A stretch of DNA of 64,000 nt, taken from assembly GCF_001951155.1 (NCBI RefSeq), contig NZ_CP016359.1, positions 3,310,001-3,374,000 on the forward strand. Direction: 5' to 3'. The stretch is from Christiangramia flava JLT2011. Lineage in GTDB: Bacteria; Bacteroidota; Bacteroidia; Flavobacteriales; Flavobacteriaceae. The notes beneath the pieces were generated by a model. It made no database searches. It had not been told where the DNA came from and saw nothing but the letters and a program-made list of their open reading frames with translations. Positions within the stretch are counted from its first letter, which is position 1, and each line of letters begins with the position of its first letter. This document shows, in pieces, positions 52,837-61,753 of the stretch. Both the position numbers and the translations under genes were made by a program.

Positions 52837-53418
52837 ATGACACAACCAAAAGAATTTTGGGTTAAAAATATGGTGTGTAGTCGTTGCTTAAAAGTAATTA
52901 AGCAAGAACTACAAGAACTAGGAATAACGGTCCTTTGCCTAGAGCTAGGAAAGCTTTTAGTAGAAGCACCAGACCTAAGCAAGGCACAAATTAACCAAGA
53001 GGTTACCCAAGTGCTGCACGCAAATGGTTTTGAGATAGTAAAAAGTGAAGAAGATATGCTTGTTGAAAGAATAAAAATTTTTCTAATCGAACAACTTGAT
53101 GAGCTACCGCTAACGCTAAAAGTTAAGACCTCAGAACATTTATCATCAACCCTTCACCGAGATTACAAGGCATTGAGCAAACTGTTCTCATATAAGGAAA
53201 AGACCACCATTGAAAAGTACTTTATAAAATTAAAAATTGAAAAAGTCAAGGAACTCATACAGCTAAAACAGCATTCCTTCTCTGATATAGGGTACTTATT
53301 GGATTACAGCAGTGTAAATCACTTATCCAGACAATTTAAGGATGTGGTTGGATTGAGTATGACAGATTACAAAAACACAGAAAATTGGAAGCGAAATTAT
53401 TACGATGAAATTATGTAG
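52837..53418 (+). CDS. AraC-type regulator with N-terminal HMA-like metal domain, copy 2
   Basis: 193 residues from the ATG at 52837 (an in-frame TTG at 52735 would add 34 residues but looks unlikely). HMA-like domain at 1-70 with NMVCSRC (Cys14, Cys17); AraC double helix-turn-helix at about 90-185 (HSFSDIGYLLDYSSVNHLSRQFKD, GLSMTDYK). Same architecture as the regulator at 34.9 kb but clearly diverged, so the two control points of the island may respond separately. Located directly after the second HYC_CC_PP gene. Confidence 0.85.
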   Translation: MTQPKEFWVKNMVCSRCLKVIKQELQELGITVLCLELGKLLVEAPDLSKAQINQEVTQVLHANGFEIVKSEEDMLVERIKIFLIEQLDELPLTLKVKTSEHLSSTLHRDYKALSKLFSYKEKTTIEKYFIKLKIEKVKELIQLKQHSFSDIGYLLDYSSVNHLSRQFKDVVGLSMTDYKNTENWKRNYYDEIM

Positions 53419-53489
53419 ATATGAACGAAAGTTGTGCAGATAAAGGCTTATGTCATTCGCTATTTTCATCAAACTAAAATGTATAAAAA

Positions 53490-54092
53490 ATGAAAACAAT
53501 CTTCCTCACATTATTAATTATCCCAATACTGGGAATTGGACAAACCATAGAAAACATTGACTTTGTATCCCCTTTTCACGATGGTCTTTCAGCAGTAAAA
53601 AAAGGAAATAACTGGGCATTTATTGACCAAAACGGCTCTATAATCATTGATTTTAGACAAGACTTGGTAAAGACCAAAACCGACAAAGGCTACTATCCTC
53701 TGTTCAGTAATGGAAAATGTATTATAGCGCAGAAAAAAGATGATATACTCCTTTATGGGTTTATTGACAAAAAAGGAAACATAAGTATCGAACCACAGTT
53801 TCTAAATGTCTTAAACTTTCAAGGTAACAAGACCTTGGCATTAATAGTACATAAAGAGACCATAGGCTTTAATGATATTTTTAAAAAAGATGTTGTTAAC
53901 TACCATTATTTTGAGGTGGTCATCGATGAGAACGGAAATTCTCTAGACCACCTTACCCAATTGGCTTTACATATTTCCCCAAAATACTCTAAAAGCAAAG
54001 AACCACCTGTTATCACATCTAAATTTATTTCTGATAATCTGATAGCAGTAAAAAGCGATGAAAATAAATGGAACTTAAGAAAAATCAAGTAG
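53490..54092 (+). CDS. Secreted WG-repeat-like protein
   Basis: 200 residues: signal peptide 1-18, then WG-type repeats (FHDGLSAVKKGNNWAFIDQNGSIIIDF; GFIDKKGNISIEPQF; VIDENGNSL). WG repeats form small beta units, probably for binding. Function not known. Follows the regulator after 70 bases on the same strand. Confidence 0.75.
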   Translation: MKTIFLTLLIIPILGIGQTIENIDFVSPFHDGLSAVKKGNNWAFIDQNGSIIIDFRQDLVKTKTDKGYYPLFSNGKCIIAQKKDDILLYGFIDKKGNISIEPQFLNVLNFQGNKTLALIVHKETIGFNDIFKKDVVNYHYFEVVIDENGNSLDHLTQLALHISPKYSKSKEPPVITSKFISDNLIAVKSDENKWNLRKIK

Positions 54093-54143
54093 TAAGATGT
54101 ATTCACTTAAAGAAAAAATAAAAAAGTAATAAAACTAAAGATT

Positions 54144-54413
54144 ATGAAAAACAATCACTGGATATGGATGATTCTAGGCTGTGGCTTACCGCTTCTGTTC
54201 ATTTTTCTAACACCTTCTTTTGGTATAGGTGGAGGCTCATCCCTTTTCAACTTCATATTATTTATGTTCGCCATTCACCTGTTTATGCCTCACGGGTCTC
54301 ACGGCCACGGAGGACACAGACACAACAATGGAAACCATAATAATCACGAACATAATGAAAAGCAGTCTGATGATGGTTCAACAGAGAAAAGAAAAGGACA
54401 TCAACATCATTAA
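54144..54413 (+). CDS. His-rich small membrane protein (DUF2933-like)
   Basis: 89 residues: two hydrophobic stretches (5-25 and 35-50), then an extreme His/Gly/Asn tail (HGSHGHGGHRHNNGNHNNHE) that would bind metal ions such as copper, nickel or zinc. Head resembles DUF2933 proteins of metal islands. First of a run of five small genes. Confidence 0.7.
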   Translation: MKNNHWIWMILGCGLPLLFIFLTPSFGIGGGSSLFNFILFMFAIHLFMPHGSHGHGGHRHNNGNHNNHEHNEKQSDDGSTEKRKGHQHH

Positions 54414-54424
54414 TAGCAAATGTT

Positions 54425-54643
54425 ATGAAACAAAAATTTCAAATAAGCGGAATCAGTTGTGGCGGATGCGTTGCAAGGGTCAAGAAAACCTTGGAGAATC
54501 ATCCTAATATCGAAAAAGCAGAGATTTTTTTGGCACCAAAAGGTGCTACAATTATCACTATGAACGAAACGCTCTCGGTTGAAGACATACAAAAGCAACT
54601 TGATGAACTCAACGGATATACAATTTCAAAAATAAATCAATAA
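54425..54643 (+). CDS. CopZ-like HMA domain protein, second copy
   Basis: 72-residue single HMA domain with ISCGGCVARV (Cys12, Cys15), cytosolic. Metal chaperone by family. Related to the copy beside CopA (31.65 kb) in its CGGC site. No P-type ATPase accompanies it here. Confidence 0.9.
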   Translation: MKQKFQISGISCGGCVARVKKTLENHPNIEKAEIFLAPKGATIITMNETLSVEDIQKQLDELNGYTISKINQ

Positions 54644-54662
54644 CAATTTAAAACTAAAAATT

Positions 54663-54881
54663 ATGCATTTATACGACGGACACTTTGGGGGTATGCACCT
54701 AATATGGTGGATTATATGGATTATTTTATTGGCTTGGATATTTTTCATTCCAACAGATATACCATATCAAAAAACAAAAAAAGAAGATCCTTTAGACATT
54801 CTTAAGAAAAGATTTGCTGAAGGCTTCATTACAAAGGAGGAATATGAAGAATCAAAAAAGATTCTAAAATCAGATAATTAA
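54663..54881 (+). CDS. SHOCT-domain small membrane protein
   Basis: 72 residues: hydrophobic helix (11-28, LIWWIIWIILLAWIFF), then a C-terminal SHOCT motif, LKKRFAEGFITKEEYEESKKIL. SHOCT is a short domain used for oligomerisation. Common in metal-resistance gene strings. Confidence 0.85.
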   Translation: MHLYDGHFGGMHLIWWIIWIILLAWIFFIPTDIPYQKTKKEDPLDILKKRFAEGFITKEEYEESKKILKSDN

Positions 54882-54898
54882 TTCAAAACTATAAAATT

Positions 54899-55177
54899 AT
54901 GTACCGATTAAACGTAAAAAAACTCGGGTTTGCTTTTGGTCTAACCGGAGCATTAATCTATTTGGGCTGTATGATAGTGATGTCAACTGCAGGTAGGGAA
55001 GCCACAATCGACTTTTTCAACAGCCTTTTGCACGGATTGGACACTACAAGTATAATCAGAATGGATGTTCCACTGTGGGAAGCTGGTTTAGGAATCATAC
55101 AGACCTTCATACTGGGTTGGCTGGTTGGTGCCTGTATTGCGGCATTTTACAACGCACAACTTAAAATAAAAAAATAA
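54899..55177 (+). CDS. DUF5676-type membrane protein
   Basis: 92 residues with two membrane helices (about 10-32 and 65-85). The PLWEAGLGIIQTFILGWLVG-like second helix is typical of DUF5676, a family known from copper and mercury islands. Function unknown. Confidence 0.75.
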   Translation: MYRLNVKKLGFAFGLTGALIYLGCMIVMSTAGREATIDFFNSLLHGLDTTSIIRMDVPLWEAGLGIIQTFILGWLVGACIAAFYNAQLKIKK

Positions 55178-55193
55178 AAGCTTGTAACATTTT

Positions 55194-55901
55194 ATGCAAT
55201 ACGTCTGGTTTATATGGTCATTAATTATCCTGGCGCTTTGGGCAGTAATATATCTCTTCAAGAAAGATTCTAGAAAAGAAATGCTCAAGATGAGCCTGAT
55301 TACATTGCCTTTTGGCTTAACAGAACCATTGTTTATGCCAGAATATTGGATGCCACCTTCGCTTTTTGATTTGGCTGAAAAAACAAGGTTTGATATCGAA
55401 AGTCTCATTTTTTCTTTTGCAATCGGTGGTATAGGTGTGGTACTTTATAATCTTATTTTTAAACAAACCTTTCAAGAAATAACACATACAGAGCGAAATC
55501 ACAGAAGACATCGCTTGCATATATACATCTTATTTGTACCAGCAATCGTGTTTTTAATATTAGCACTATTTACATCATTAAACCATATTTATTGTGGTAC
55601 TATAGCGATGTTCCTAGGTGGTTTAGCAACATTATACTGTCGCCCAGATTTAAAAAGAAAGATATGGGTTGGGGGCATCTTGTTTACGGTATTATACTTC
55701 ATATACTTTGGAAGTATCCTTCCATTTTATCCGCAATATGTTGAGCTGTACTGGAACCTTGACAGCCTAACCCATATTCTGGTTCTGGGAATCCCCTTTG
55801 AAGAATTATTGTTCGCCTTCACCTTTGGAATGTACTGGTCTGGATTGTACGAACACATCTATTGGCGAAAACTTATACACTTAAATAAAGCACGTAATTA
55901 A
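55194..55901 (+). CDS. Lycopene-cyclase-domain membrane protein
   Basis: 235 residues with six to seven helices. Two internal repeats match the carotenoid cyclase (CrtYcd-type) pattern: LTEPLFMPEYWMPPSLFDL in the first half, GIPFEELLFAFTFG in the second. Known members close the rings of lycopene to beta-carotene. No phytoene synthase or desaturase is next to it here, so whether it acts on carotenoids is open. Co-oriented with small metal-associated genes. Confidence 0.75.
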   Translation: MQYVWFIWSLIILALWAVIYLFKKDSRKEMLKMSLITLPFGLTEPLFMPEYWMPPSLFDLAEKTRFDIESLIFSFAIGGIGVVLYNLIFKQTFQEITHTERNHRRHRLHIYILFVPAIVFLILALFTSLNHIYCGTIAMFLGGLATLYCRPDLKRKIWVGGILFTVLYFIYFGSILPFYPQYVELYWNLDSLTHILVLGIPFEELLFAFTFGMYWSGLYEHIYWRKLIHLNKARN

Positions 55902-55917
55902 TTTAAAACTATATAAA

Positions 55918-56433
55918 ATGAAACAAATCCCTTTAAATAAAAAAAACAGTAAGATGCAAGTCATAGTCCGTAAAAACCCAGTGGAAAAGATTTATCGATT
56001 GTCCATAGGTCTTGTAATGCTTTTATTGCTCTCAATGTTGCTTCTATCTTGTGCCGACAAGAACAAAGAAGTTACTGAAAGTACACTACAGTTAAATACC
56101 GAAGTCTCTAAAAAGATAAAAGAAAACAATTCTGCTGCCCAAAACTATGAAATTGTCCCAAACGACAAAGTGTGTATGGTAAACGACAGGTTTATGGGCG
56201 TAACGCAAATACCTATTGAAGCCAACGGAACTACTTATTACGGTTGTTGTGAAAATTGTGTTGAAAAATTACAGAAAAATCTGGGTGATGTCCGTTTTGG
56301 CGTAAACCCTCTTAATGATTCAAAAGTAGATAAAGCTTCGGCAATTATTGTTCAGGATAAAAACAGCGGAAGTGTTTTTTACTTCATATCGAAAGAAGAT
56401 GCCCAAACATTTATAAACAAGAATAAGGCATAG
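55918..56433 (+). CDS. TRASH/MlpB-like metal-binding lipoprotein
   Basis: 171 residues: long head, hydrophobic helix and a lipobox-like LLLSC at Cys45, then a metal-binding domain with KVCMVNDRFMG and YYGCCENC. The pattern Cys-x(n)-CCxxC resembles TRASH-type metal domains. Likely a periplasmic copper or silver binder; family assignment is by pattern. Confidence 0.7.
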   Translation: MKQIPLNKKNSKMQVIVRKNPVEKIYRLSIGLVMLLLLSMLLLSCADKNKEVTESTLQLNTEVSKKIKENNSAAQNYEIVPNDKVCMVNDRFMGVTQIPIEANGTTYYGCCENCVEKLQKNLGDVRFGVNPLNDSKVDKASAIIVQDKNSGSVFYFISKEDAQTFINKNKA

Positions 56434-56462
56434 GACATCTCAATTAATAACACCTTCAAATT

Positions 56463-56924
56463 ATGAAAATTGTATTGGCCATAGATGGTTCAGATTTTAG
56501 TAAAGTAGCCATTAACGAGCTTAAGAAAATGACTTTATCCTCAAATAGTGAAATTCATATTATAAATGTTTATGAAGTTCCTAAAACAACCAGTCTGGGA
56601 TTGCATACTATGGGCGGCAAGATAGGAAATTACATAGAAGAAATTAAAAGTAACGCTCAAAAATTGGGAAACAAAATCGTTTCAGAGGCTTCCGATAAAA
56701 TCAAGGCCGAAAACAAAGCACTTACCATAACCACAAGCGTTGTTAGCGGACTACCCAAAAGTATTATTAATGAAAAAGCAGAAGATTGGGGTGCAGATTT
56801 AATTGTAGTAGGCTCTCAGGGTCTCGGTGCTTTTTCTCGCTTAGTATTGGGCTCTGTATCCCAATATTTGACCACAAATGCCAAATGTTCAGTACTGATT
56901 GCAAGAGATAGAAATAAAAAATGA
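56463..56924 (+). CDS. Universal stress protein (UspA family)
   Basis: 153-residue alpha/beta nucleotide-binding protein. Seen: IVLAIDGSDFSKVAIN at the start and the ATP-binding glycine motif GSQGLGAFSRLVLGSVSQYL near 120-140. Stress-induced regulator or chaperone-like protein by family. Its stop overlaps the NDH-2 start, so the two are coupled and open the metabolic block. Confidence 0.92.
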   Translation: MKIVLAIDGSDFSKVAINELKKMTLSSNSEIHIINVYEVPKTTSLGLHTMGGKIGNYIEEIKSNAQKLGNKIVSEASDKIKAENKALTITTSVVSGLPKSIINEKAEDWGADLIVVGSQGLGAFSRLVLGSVSQYLTTNAKCSVLIARDRNKK

Positions 56925-58276
56925 AAGAAAAGCAAACACATAGCATTAAATTAGAATCCACTTGTAAGATAACAGATGAGATATGTCTCCCCGATACTAA
57001 ATTACCTCGTGTGGTTATCGTTGGTGGTGGGTTTGCAGGTTTGGCATTGGTTGAGAAACTGAAACACAAAGAAGTTCAAGTGGTTTTACTCGATAAAAAT
57101 AACTTCCATCAGTTTCAGCCTTTATTGTATCAAGTGGCAACGAGTGCCCTGGAGCCTGACAGTATTGTATTTCCATTCAGAAAACAAATCAATGGCTATA
57201 AAAATGTTTTCTTTCGTTTGGCTGAAGTTGAGGAAATTCAACCTGATTCAAATACTATATTGACCAATAAGGGAAGTATTTCTTATGACTATTTAGTGTT
57301 GGCTACTGGCACGACCACCAATTTCTTTGGGATGGATTCTGTGGCCGAAAATAGTTTGGGGATGAAGGATATTCGCGATTCCCTCAACATCCGTCATATG
57401 ATGTTGCAAAATTTGGAACAGGCAGCTATTACTTGTGATGATGAAGAACGCGACGCGTTGACAAATTTTGTAATAGTAGGTGGTGGTCCAGCAGGCGTAG
57501 AAATGGCAGGAGCTTTGGCAGAGTTTTGCAAATACATCCTTCCCAAAGATTACCCAGAGTACCCTTCTTCCATTATGAATATTTATCTAATAGAAGCCAT
57601 TGATGAGTTGTTAAGTACAATGTCTGATAAAGCATCTTCGAAAACCCTCAAATATTTAGAGGATTTAAATGTAAAGGTATTATTAAATGAAGCTGTAAGC
57701 AATTATGATGGAAAGGAAGTCACTACCAAAAGTGATAAGACCATATTGGCTAAAAACCTTATCTGGACGGCTGGCGTAAAAGGACAATTCCCAAATGGTA
57801 TTGATGGAAAACACGTAGTCAGAGGCAACCGTATTAAAACCAATGCCAATTTAAAAGTAGAAGGCTACGAAAATATTTTTGCCATAGGTGATATCGCAGC
57901 ACTCATTTCCAAAGAAACCCCAAAAGGACATCCACAAGTAGCACAGACCGCTATTCAACAAGGTAAATACCTGGGCGATTCGATATTAAATATCATAAAT
58001 AACAAATCCATAAAACCTTTCAAATATAAAGATAAAGGTTCCTTAGCAACCGTAGGTAAACGCAAGGCAGTTGCCGATTTGGGCAAATTTAAATTTGCAG
58101 GCTATTTCGCCTGGTTGCTGTGGTCCGTTGTTCACTTGATGTCCATAAGTGGATTTAGAAATAGATTGATGGTTGGTTTTAATTGGGCGGTAAGTTATTT
58201 CACTTATGAAAAGAGCAACCGCCTGATTATTAGAAACTTTAAACCGAAATCTTCGATTAAAAACAGGGAAAAATAA
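56921..58276 (+). CDS. Type II NADH:quinone oxidoreductase (NDH-2)
   Basis: Single-subunit membrane-associated flavoenzyme that passes electrons from NADH to quinone without pumping protons and without Fe-S clusters. 451 residues: FAD-binding VVIVGGGFAGLALVEKL near residue 31, NAD-binding FVIVGGGPAGVEMAGAL near 185, FAIGDIAAL near 325, and an amphipathic end (YFAWLLWSVVHLMSISGFRNR) for membrane attachment. Redundant with the usual chromosomal complexes, so its presence on an island suggests a stress role. Confidence 0.9.
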   Translation: MKEKQTHSIKLESTCKITDEICLPDTKLPRVVIVGGGFAGLALVEKLKHKEVQVVLLDKNNFHQFQPLLYQVATSALEPDSIVFPFRKQINGYKNVFFRLAEVEEIQPDSNTILTNKGSISYDYLVLATGTTTNFFGMDSVAENSLGMKDIRDSLNIRHMMLQNLEQAAITCDDEERDALTNFVIVGGGPAGVEMAGALAEFCKYILPKDYPEYPSSIMNIYLIEAIDELLSTMSDKASSKTLKYLEDLNVKVLLNEAVSNYDGKEVTTKSDKTILAKNLIWTAGVKGQFPNGIDGKHVVRGNRIKTNANLKVEGYENIFAIGDIAALISKETPKGHPQVAQTAIQQGKYLGDSILNIINNKSIKPFKYKDKGSLATVGKRKAVADLGKFKFAGYFAWLLWSVVHLMSISGFRNRLMVGFNWAVSYFTYEKSNRLIIRNFKPKSSIKNREK

Positions 58277-58283
58277 TTTTGAA

Positions 58284-59639
58284 ATGAAAAACACCACAGA
58301 TAAAAATAATAAGCTTTCCTTATTAGGTTCCATATCTCTTGGTACAGGCGTAATGATTGGTGCTGGCATATTTGTCCTTATGGGGCAAATAGCAGAGTTG
58401 GTGGGTGATCTATTTCCCATTGCATTTATTGCAGGTGCTGTTGTGGTGGGTTTTAGCTCATATTCCTATGTCAAGTTTTCAAATGCTTTTCCATCGTCTG
58501 GAGGTGTGGTTAAATTCCTTAACAAATCCTATGGACCTGGAACAACAACAGGGTTTTATTCTTTGCTGATGTACGTATCAATGGTAGTTTCCGAAAGTCT
58601 GGTGGCGGGCACTTTTGGAGCATATACGTTGAGACTATTTCCCGAGTCCTATGCAGGTTATGCCTCTACCCTGGGTGTTGGGCTAATTGTTGTTGCTTAT
58701 ATAGTGAACATCCTGGGCAATAAGGTTATTGGTGCCACCGCGACATTTACCGCTATTATAAAGGTAGTGGGAATAGCAATTTTAGCTATTGCCGGCCTTG
58801 CAATTTCAGGTTTTGCCGATATTACGGGAAACTATATTCCCAAAAATACTGAGACATTACCACAAGGCTTCGGATTTGTGGCCGCTTTGGCGTTATCTAT
58901 CCTTGCTTATAAAGGCTTTACCACTATCACGAACCAAGGGGCCGATATTAAAAACCCGCATAAAAATCTTGGTAGGTCTATCGTGTTTTCCATACTTATC
59001 TGCACACTGATATATGTAGCCCTGGCATTAGCTGTTGCGGGAGGTTTAAGCATTCCTGAAATAATCGAAGCTAAAGATTATGCCCTTGCAGCCGCCGCAA
59101 AACCTGTTTTTGGGGAATGGGGTTCCTGGATTACCATTGGCATTGCCATTATTGCCACGGTTTCTGGGGTCATTGCCAGTATCTTTTCCTCTTCACGCTT
59201 GTTGGCAATGCTCAGCAATATGAAACAGGTGCCTTCTTTAACCAAACTTGGTAGCTTAAAAAATCCAGCACTAATATTCACGTCTTCCCTCGCCATTTTA
59301 CTGACCGTGCTTTTCGATTTGACAAGGATAGCATCCATTGGGGCTATTTTTTACCTTATTATGGATATCGCTATCCATTGGGGGCTGTTCCGTCACCTTA
59401 AAAACAAAGTGGTTTTTCAGCCTATCATCCCATTAATAGCCATCGTATTGGACATTGCGGTATTGGCAGCTTTTCTTTATATAAAATATCTGAACGATCC
59501 TTTGGTGCTTATCGTAGCAGCGATTGGGATTGTTCTAATACTTGTGGCGGAACGCCTTTTTATGATTTCACATACAGACGATGAAGGTAATATGCCAATG
59601 GGAATGAAGAATACAAGTGACAAAAACAATAAAACATAA
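58284..59639 (+). CDS. APC-family amino acid/polyamine permease
   Basis: 451 residues with about 12 helices. Seen: the APC start GTGVMIGAGIFVLMGQIAEL (helix 1 with GAGIF) and GAVVVGFSSYSYVKFSNAFPSSGG. Secondary transporter; substrate not determinable. Ends with a short polar tail. Confidence 0.9.
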   Translation: MKNTTDKNNKLSLLGSISLGTGVMIGAGIFVLMGQIAELVGDLFPIAFIAGAVVVGFSSYSYVKFSNAFPSSGGVVKFLNKSYGPGTTTGFYSLLMYVSMVVSESLVAGTFGAYTLRLFPESYAGYASTLGVGLIVVAYIVNILGNKVIGATATFTAIIKVVGIAILAIAGLAISGFADITGNYIPKNTETLPQGFGFVAALALSILAYKGFTTITNQGADIKNPHKNLGRSIVFSILICTLIYVALALAVAGGLSIPEIIEAKDYALAAAAKPVFGEWGSWITIGIAIIATVSGVIASIFSSSRLLAMLSNMKQVPSLTKLGSLKNPALIFTSSLAILLTVLFDLTRIASIGAIFYLIMDIAIHWGLFRHLKNKVVFQPIIPLIAIVLDIAVLAAFLYIKYLNDPLVLIVAAIGIVLILVAERLFMISHTDDEGNMPMGMKNTSDKNNKT

Positions 59640-59658
59640 TTAATTAAAAACAATTTAT

Positions 59659-60672
59659 ATGAAAAATGTAGCAGTTATAGGTTACGGAGTCATTGGAAAA
59701 AGGGTGGCAGATGCCATCAACTTACAAAACGATATGAAGCTTTCGGGAGTATGTGATATCATTAGCGACTGGCGAATTCAAAATGCCGTAAGAAAGAATT
59801 ACAACATATACGCAGCAACTCAAGATGCAGCTGATAATATGAAATCTGAAGGGATTTCTGTTAAAGGCAATATGCAGGAACTTTTAAAGAAATCAGACCT
59901 TGTAGTGGACTGTACGCCTAAAAAGATTGCTGCTCAAAATGTAGCGATTTATAAAGAACAGAATATAAAATTTATTCTACACGGTGGCGAAAAACACGAA
60001 ACCACAGGGCATTCCTTTAGTGCAGAAAATAATTACAAATCAGCTCTAAACTTGAATGCGACAAGAGTAGTTTCCTGTAATACTACGTCTATTTTAAGAA
60101 CCTTGACCGCTTTAAAAAGAGCCGATTTATTGGATTATGCCAGAGGTACACTTTTAAGAAGAGCTACAGACCCTTGGGAAAGTCATTTGGGTGGTATTAT
60201 GAATACGATGGTTCCCGAAAAAGATATCCCAAGCCATCAAGGTCCGGATGCTAAAAGTGTTGACCCAGAACTGGATGTCATCACCGCAGCGGTAAAAGTA
60301 CCCGAAACATTGAGCCATATGCACTACTGGAATGTGAAATTGAAAAAGCAGGCGACAAAGCAAGAAGTGCTAAATGCTTTCAAAACGTCCAGCCGTATTA
60401 AATTGATTCAATATGACCAAGGTCTGGTTTCTAACAACACCATTAAGGAAATGTTCTTGGATATGGGAAGGCCTTGGGGCGATATGTACGAAGTAGCACT
60501 ATGGGAAGATATGCTGAAGGTACAGGGAGACGAACTCTTTTATGCCTACGTGGTCGATAACCAAGCTATTGTAATCCCGGAAACAATTGATGCTATTAGG
60601 GCTTTAACTGGAATTGAAACAGATGGTACAAAATCCATAGCCAAAACAAATGAAAGTTTAGGAATCCATTAA
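59659..60672 (+). CDS. Type II (archaeal-like) glyceraldehyde-3-phosphate dehydrogenase
   Basis: Oxidises glyceraldehyde-3-phosphate to 1,3-bisphosphoglycerate. 337 residues of the type II class common in archaea and rare in bacteria: Rossmann motif [15 protein letters not shown] at 5-19, catalytic Cys140 in [26 protein letters not shown], and [14 protein letters not shown]. It differs from the normal bacterial GapA, which core metabolism must supply elsewhere, so it is a second, unrelated enzyme for the same step. Confidence 0.93.
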   Translation: MKNVAVIGYGVIGKRVADAINLQNDMKLSGVCDIISDWRIQNAVRKNYNIYAATQDAADNMKSEGISVKGNMQELLKKSDLVVDCTPKKIAAQNVAIYKEQNIKFILHGGEKHETTGHSFSAENNYKSALNLNATRVVSCNTTSILRTLTALKRADLLDYARGTLLRRATDPWESHLGGIMNTMVPEKDIPSHQGPDAKSVDPELDVITAAVKVPETLSHMHYWNVKLKKQATKQEVLNAFKTSSRIKLIQYDQGLVSNNTIKEMFLDMGRPWGDMYEVALWEDMLKVQGDELFYAYVVDNQAIVIPETIDAIRALTGIETDGTKSIAKTNESLGIH

Positions 60673-60683
60673 ATACTATCAAA

Positions 60684-61745
60684 ATGAAAACAGACAAGAA
60701 TATAGTAGAACTTTTAGGAGAAAAAGCAGACTTCTATTTAGAACACGTTTGTGAAAAAATAACAAAGGATGAATTGCAAGTGCCAAGCAAAAATAGTTTA
60801 GAAAAAGTATTTGGCAGTAGCAACAGAAATCCGCAGGTGCTTCGAAGTCTTTCACAATTGTACAACAACGGAAATCTGGGAGGCACGGGATATTTAAGCA
60901 TTCTTCCTGTAGACCAAGGCATTGAGCATAGCGCGGCCTTTTCATTCTATAAAAACCCAGATTATTTCGACCCAGAGAACATTATAAAACTCGCCCTTGA
61001 GGCCGGTTGTAATGGGGTGGCTTCCACGTTTGGAGTTTTGGGTCTAAATGCCAGAAAGTACGCTCATAAAATACCTTTTATTGTGAAGATTAACCACAAT
61101 GAACTGCTAACCTACCCAAATAAATATGACCAAACATTATTTGGAAAGGTAAAAGATGCTTGGAATATGGGAGCGGTTGCCATTGGTGCAACCATCTATT
61201 TTGGCTCAAAAGAAAGCAATAGGCAGATTAAAGAAATTTCAGAGGCTTTTGAAGAAGCTCATAGTCTGGGTATGGCAACCATCTTATGGTGCTATACGCG
61301 TAACAAAGCTTTTAAAACAGAAAAAGAAGATTATCACGCTGCTGCTGACATAACTGGTCAGGCAAATCATTTAGGTGTCACCATACAGGCCGATATCATC
61401 AAACAAAAATTGCCAATAAACAATTTTGGTTTTAAGAATATTGATTTTGGCAAATACAATGCTGAAATGTATGAAACCCTCACTACAGAACACCCAATTG
61501 ATTTATGCAGGTTGCAAGTGGCAAATTGTTATATGGGTAAAATAGGACTGATAAATTCTGGCGGTGGTTCTAAAGGGAAGTCCGATTTAGTTGATGCTAT
61601 AACTACTGCCGTCATCAATAAAAGGGCTGGTGGCTCTGGGCTGATAATGGGAAGAAAAGCATTTCAAAAGCCTTTTAGCAAAGGCGTGAAAGTATTACAA
61701 TCTGTTCAGGAAGTTTATTTGGACGATAAAATTAGTATAGCATAA
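60684..61745 (+). CDS. Class I fructose-bisphosphate aldolase (DhnA-type)
   Basis: Cleaves fructose-1,6-bisphosphate by a lysine Schiff base, with no metal cofactor. 353 residues: [18 protein letters not shown] (DhnA/FbaB-like), [25 protein letters not shown], and the phosphate-binding end ([29 protein letters not shown]). Long N-terminal extension relative to E. coli DhnA. Most Bacteroidota use the metal-dependent class II enzyme; the lysine residue itself was not assigned. Confidence 0.92.
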   Translation: MKTDKNIVELLGEKADFYLEHVCEKITKDELQVPSKNSLEKVFGSSNRNPQVLRSLSQLYNNGNLGGTGYLSILPVDQGIEHSAAFSFYKNPDYFDPENIIKLALEAGCNGVASTFGVLGLNARKYAHKIPFIVKINHNELLTYPNKYDQTLFGKVKDAWNMGAVAIGATIYFGSKESNRQIKEISEAFEEAHSLGMATILWCYTRNKAFKTEKEDYHAAADITGQANHLGVTIQADIIKQKLPINNFGFKNIDFGKYNAEMYETLTTEHPIDLCRLQVANCYMGKIGLINSGGGSKGKSDLVDAITTAVINKRAGGSGLIMGRKAFQKPFSKGVKVLQSVQEVYLDDKISIA

Positions 61746-61753
61746 TCAACAGA

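Noticed and set aside
54229..54507. Alternative 92-residue frame over the His-rich protein and HMA gene
   Set aside because: It overlaps two better genes with clear family features and has none of its own.
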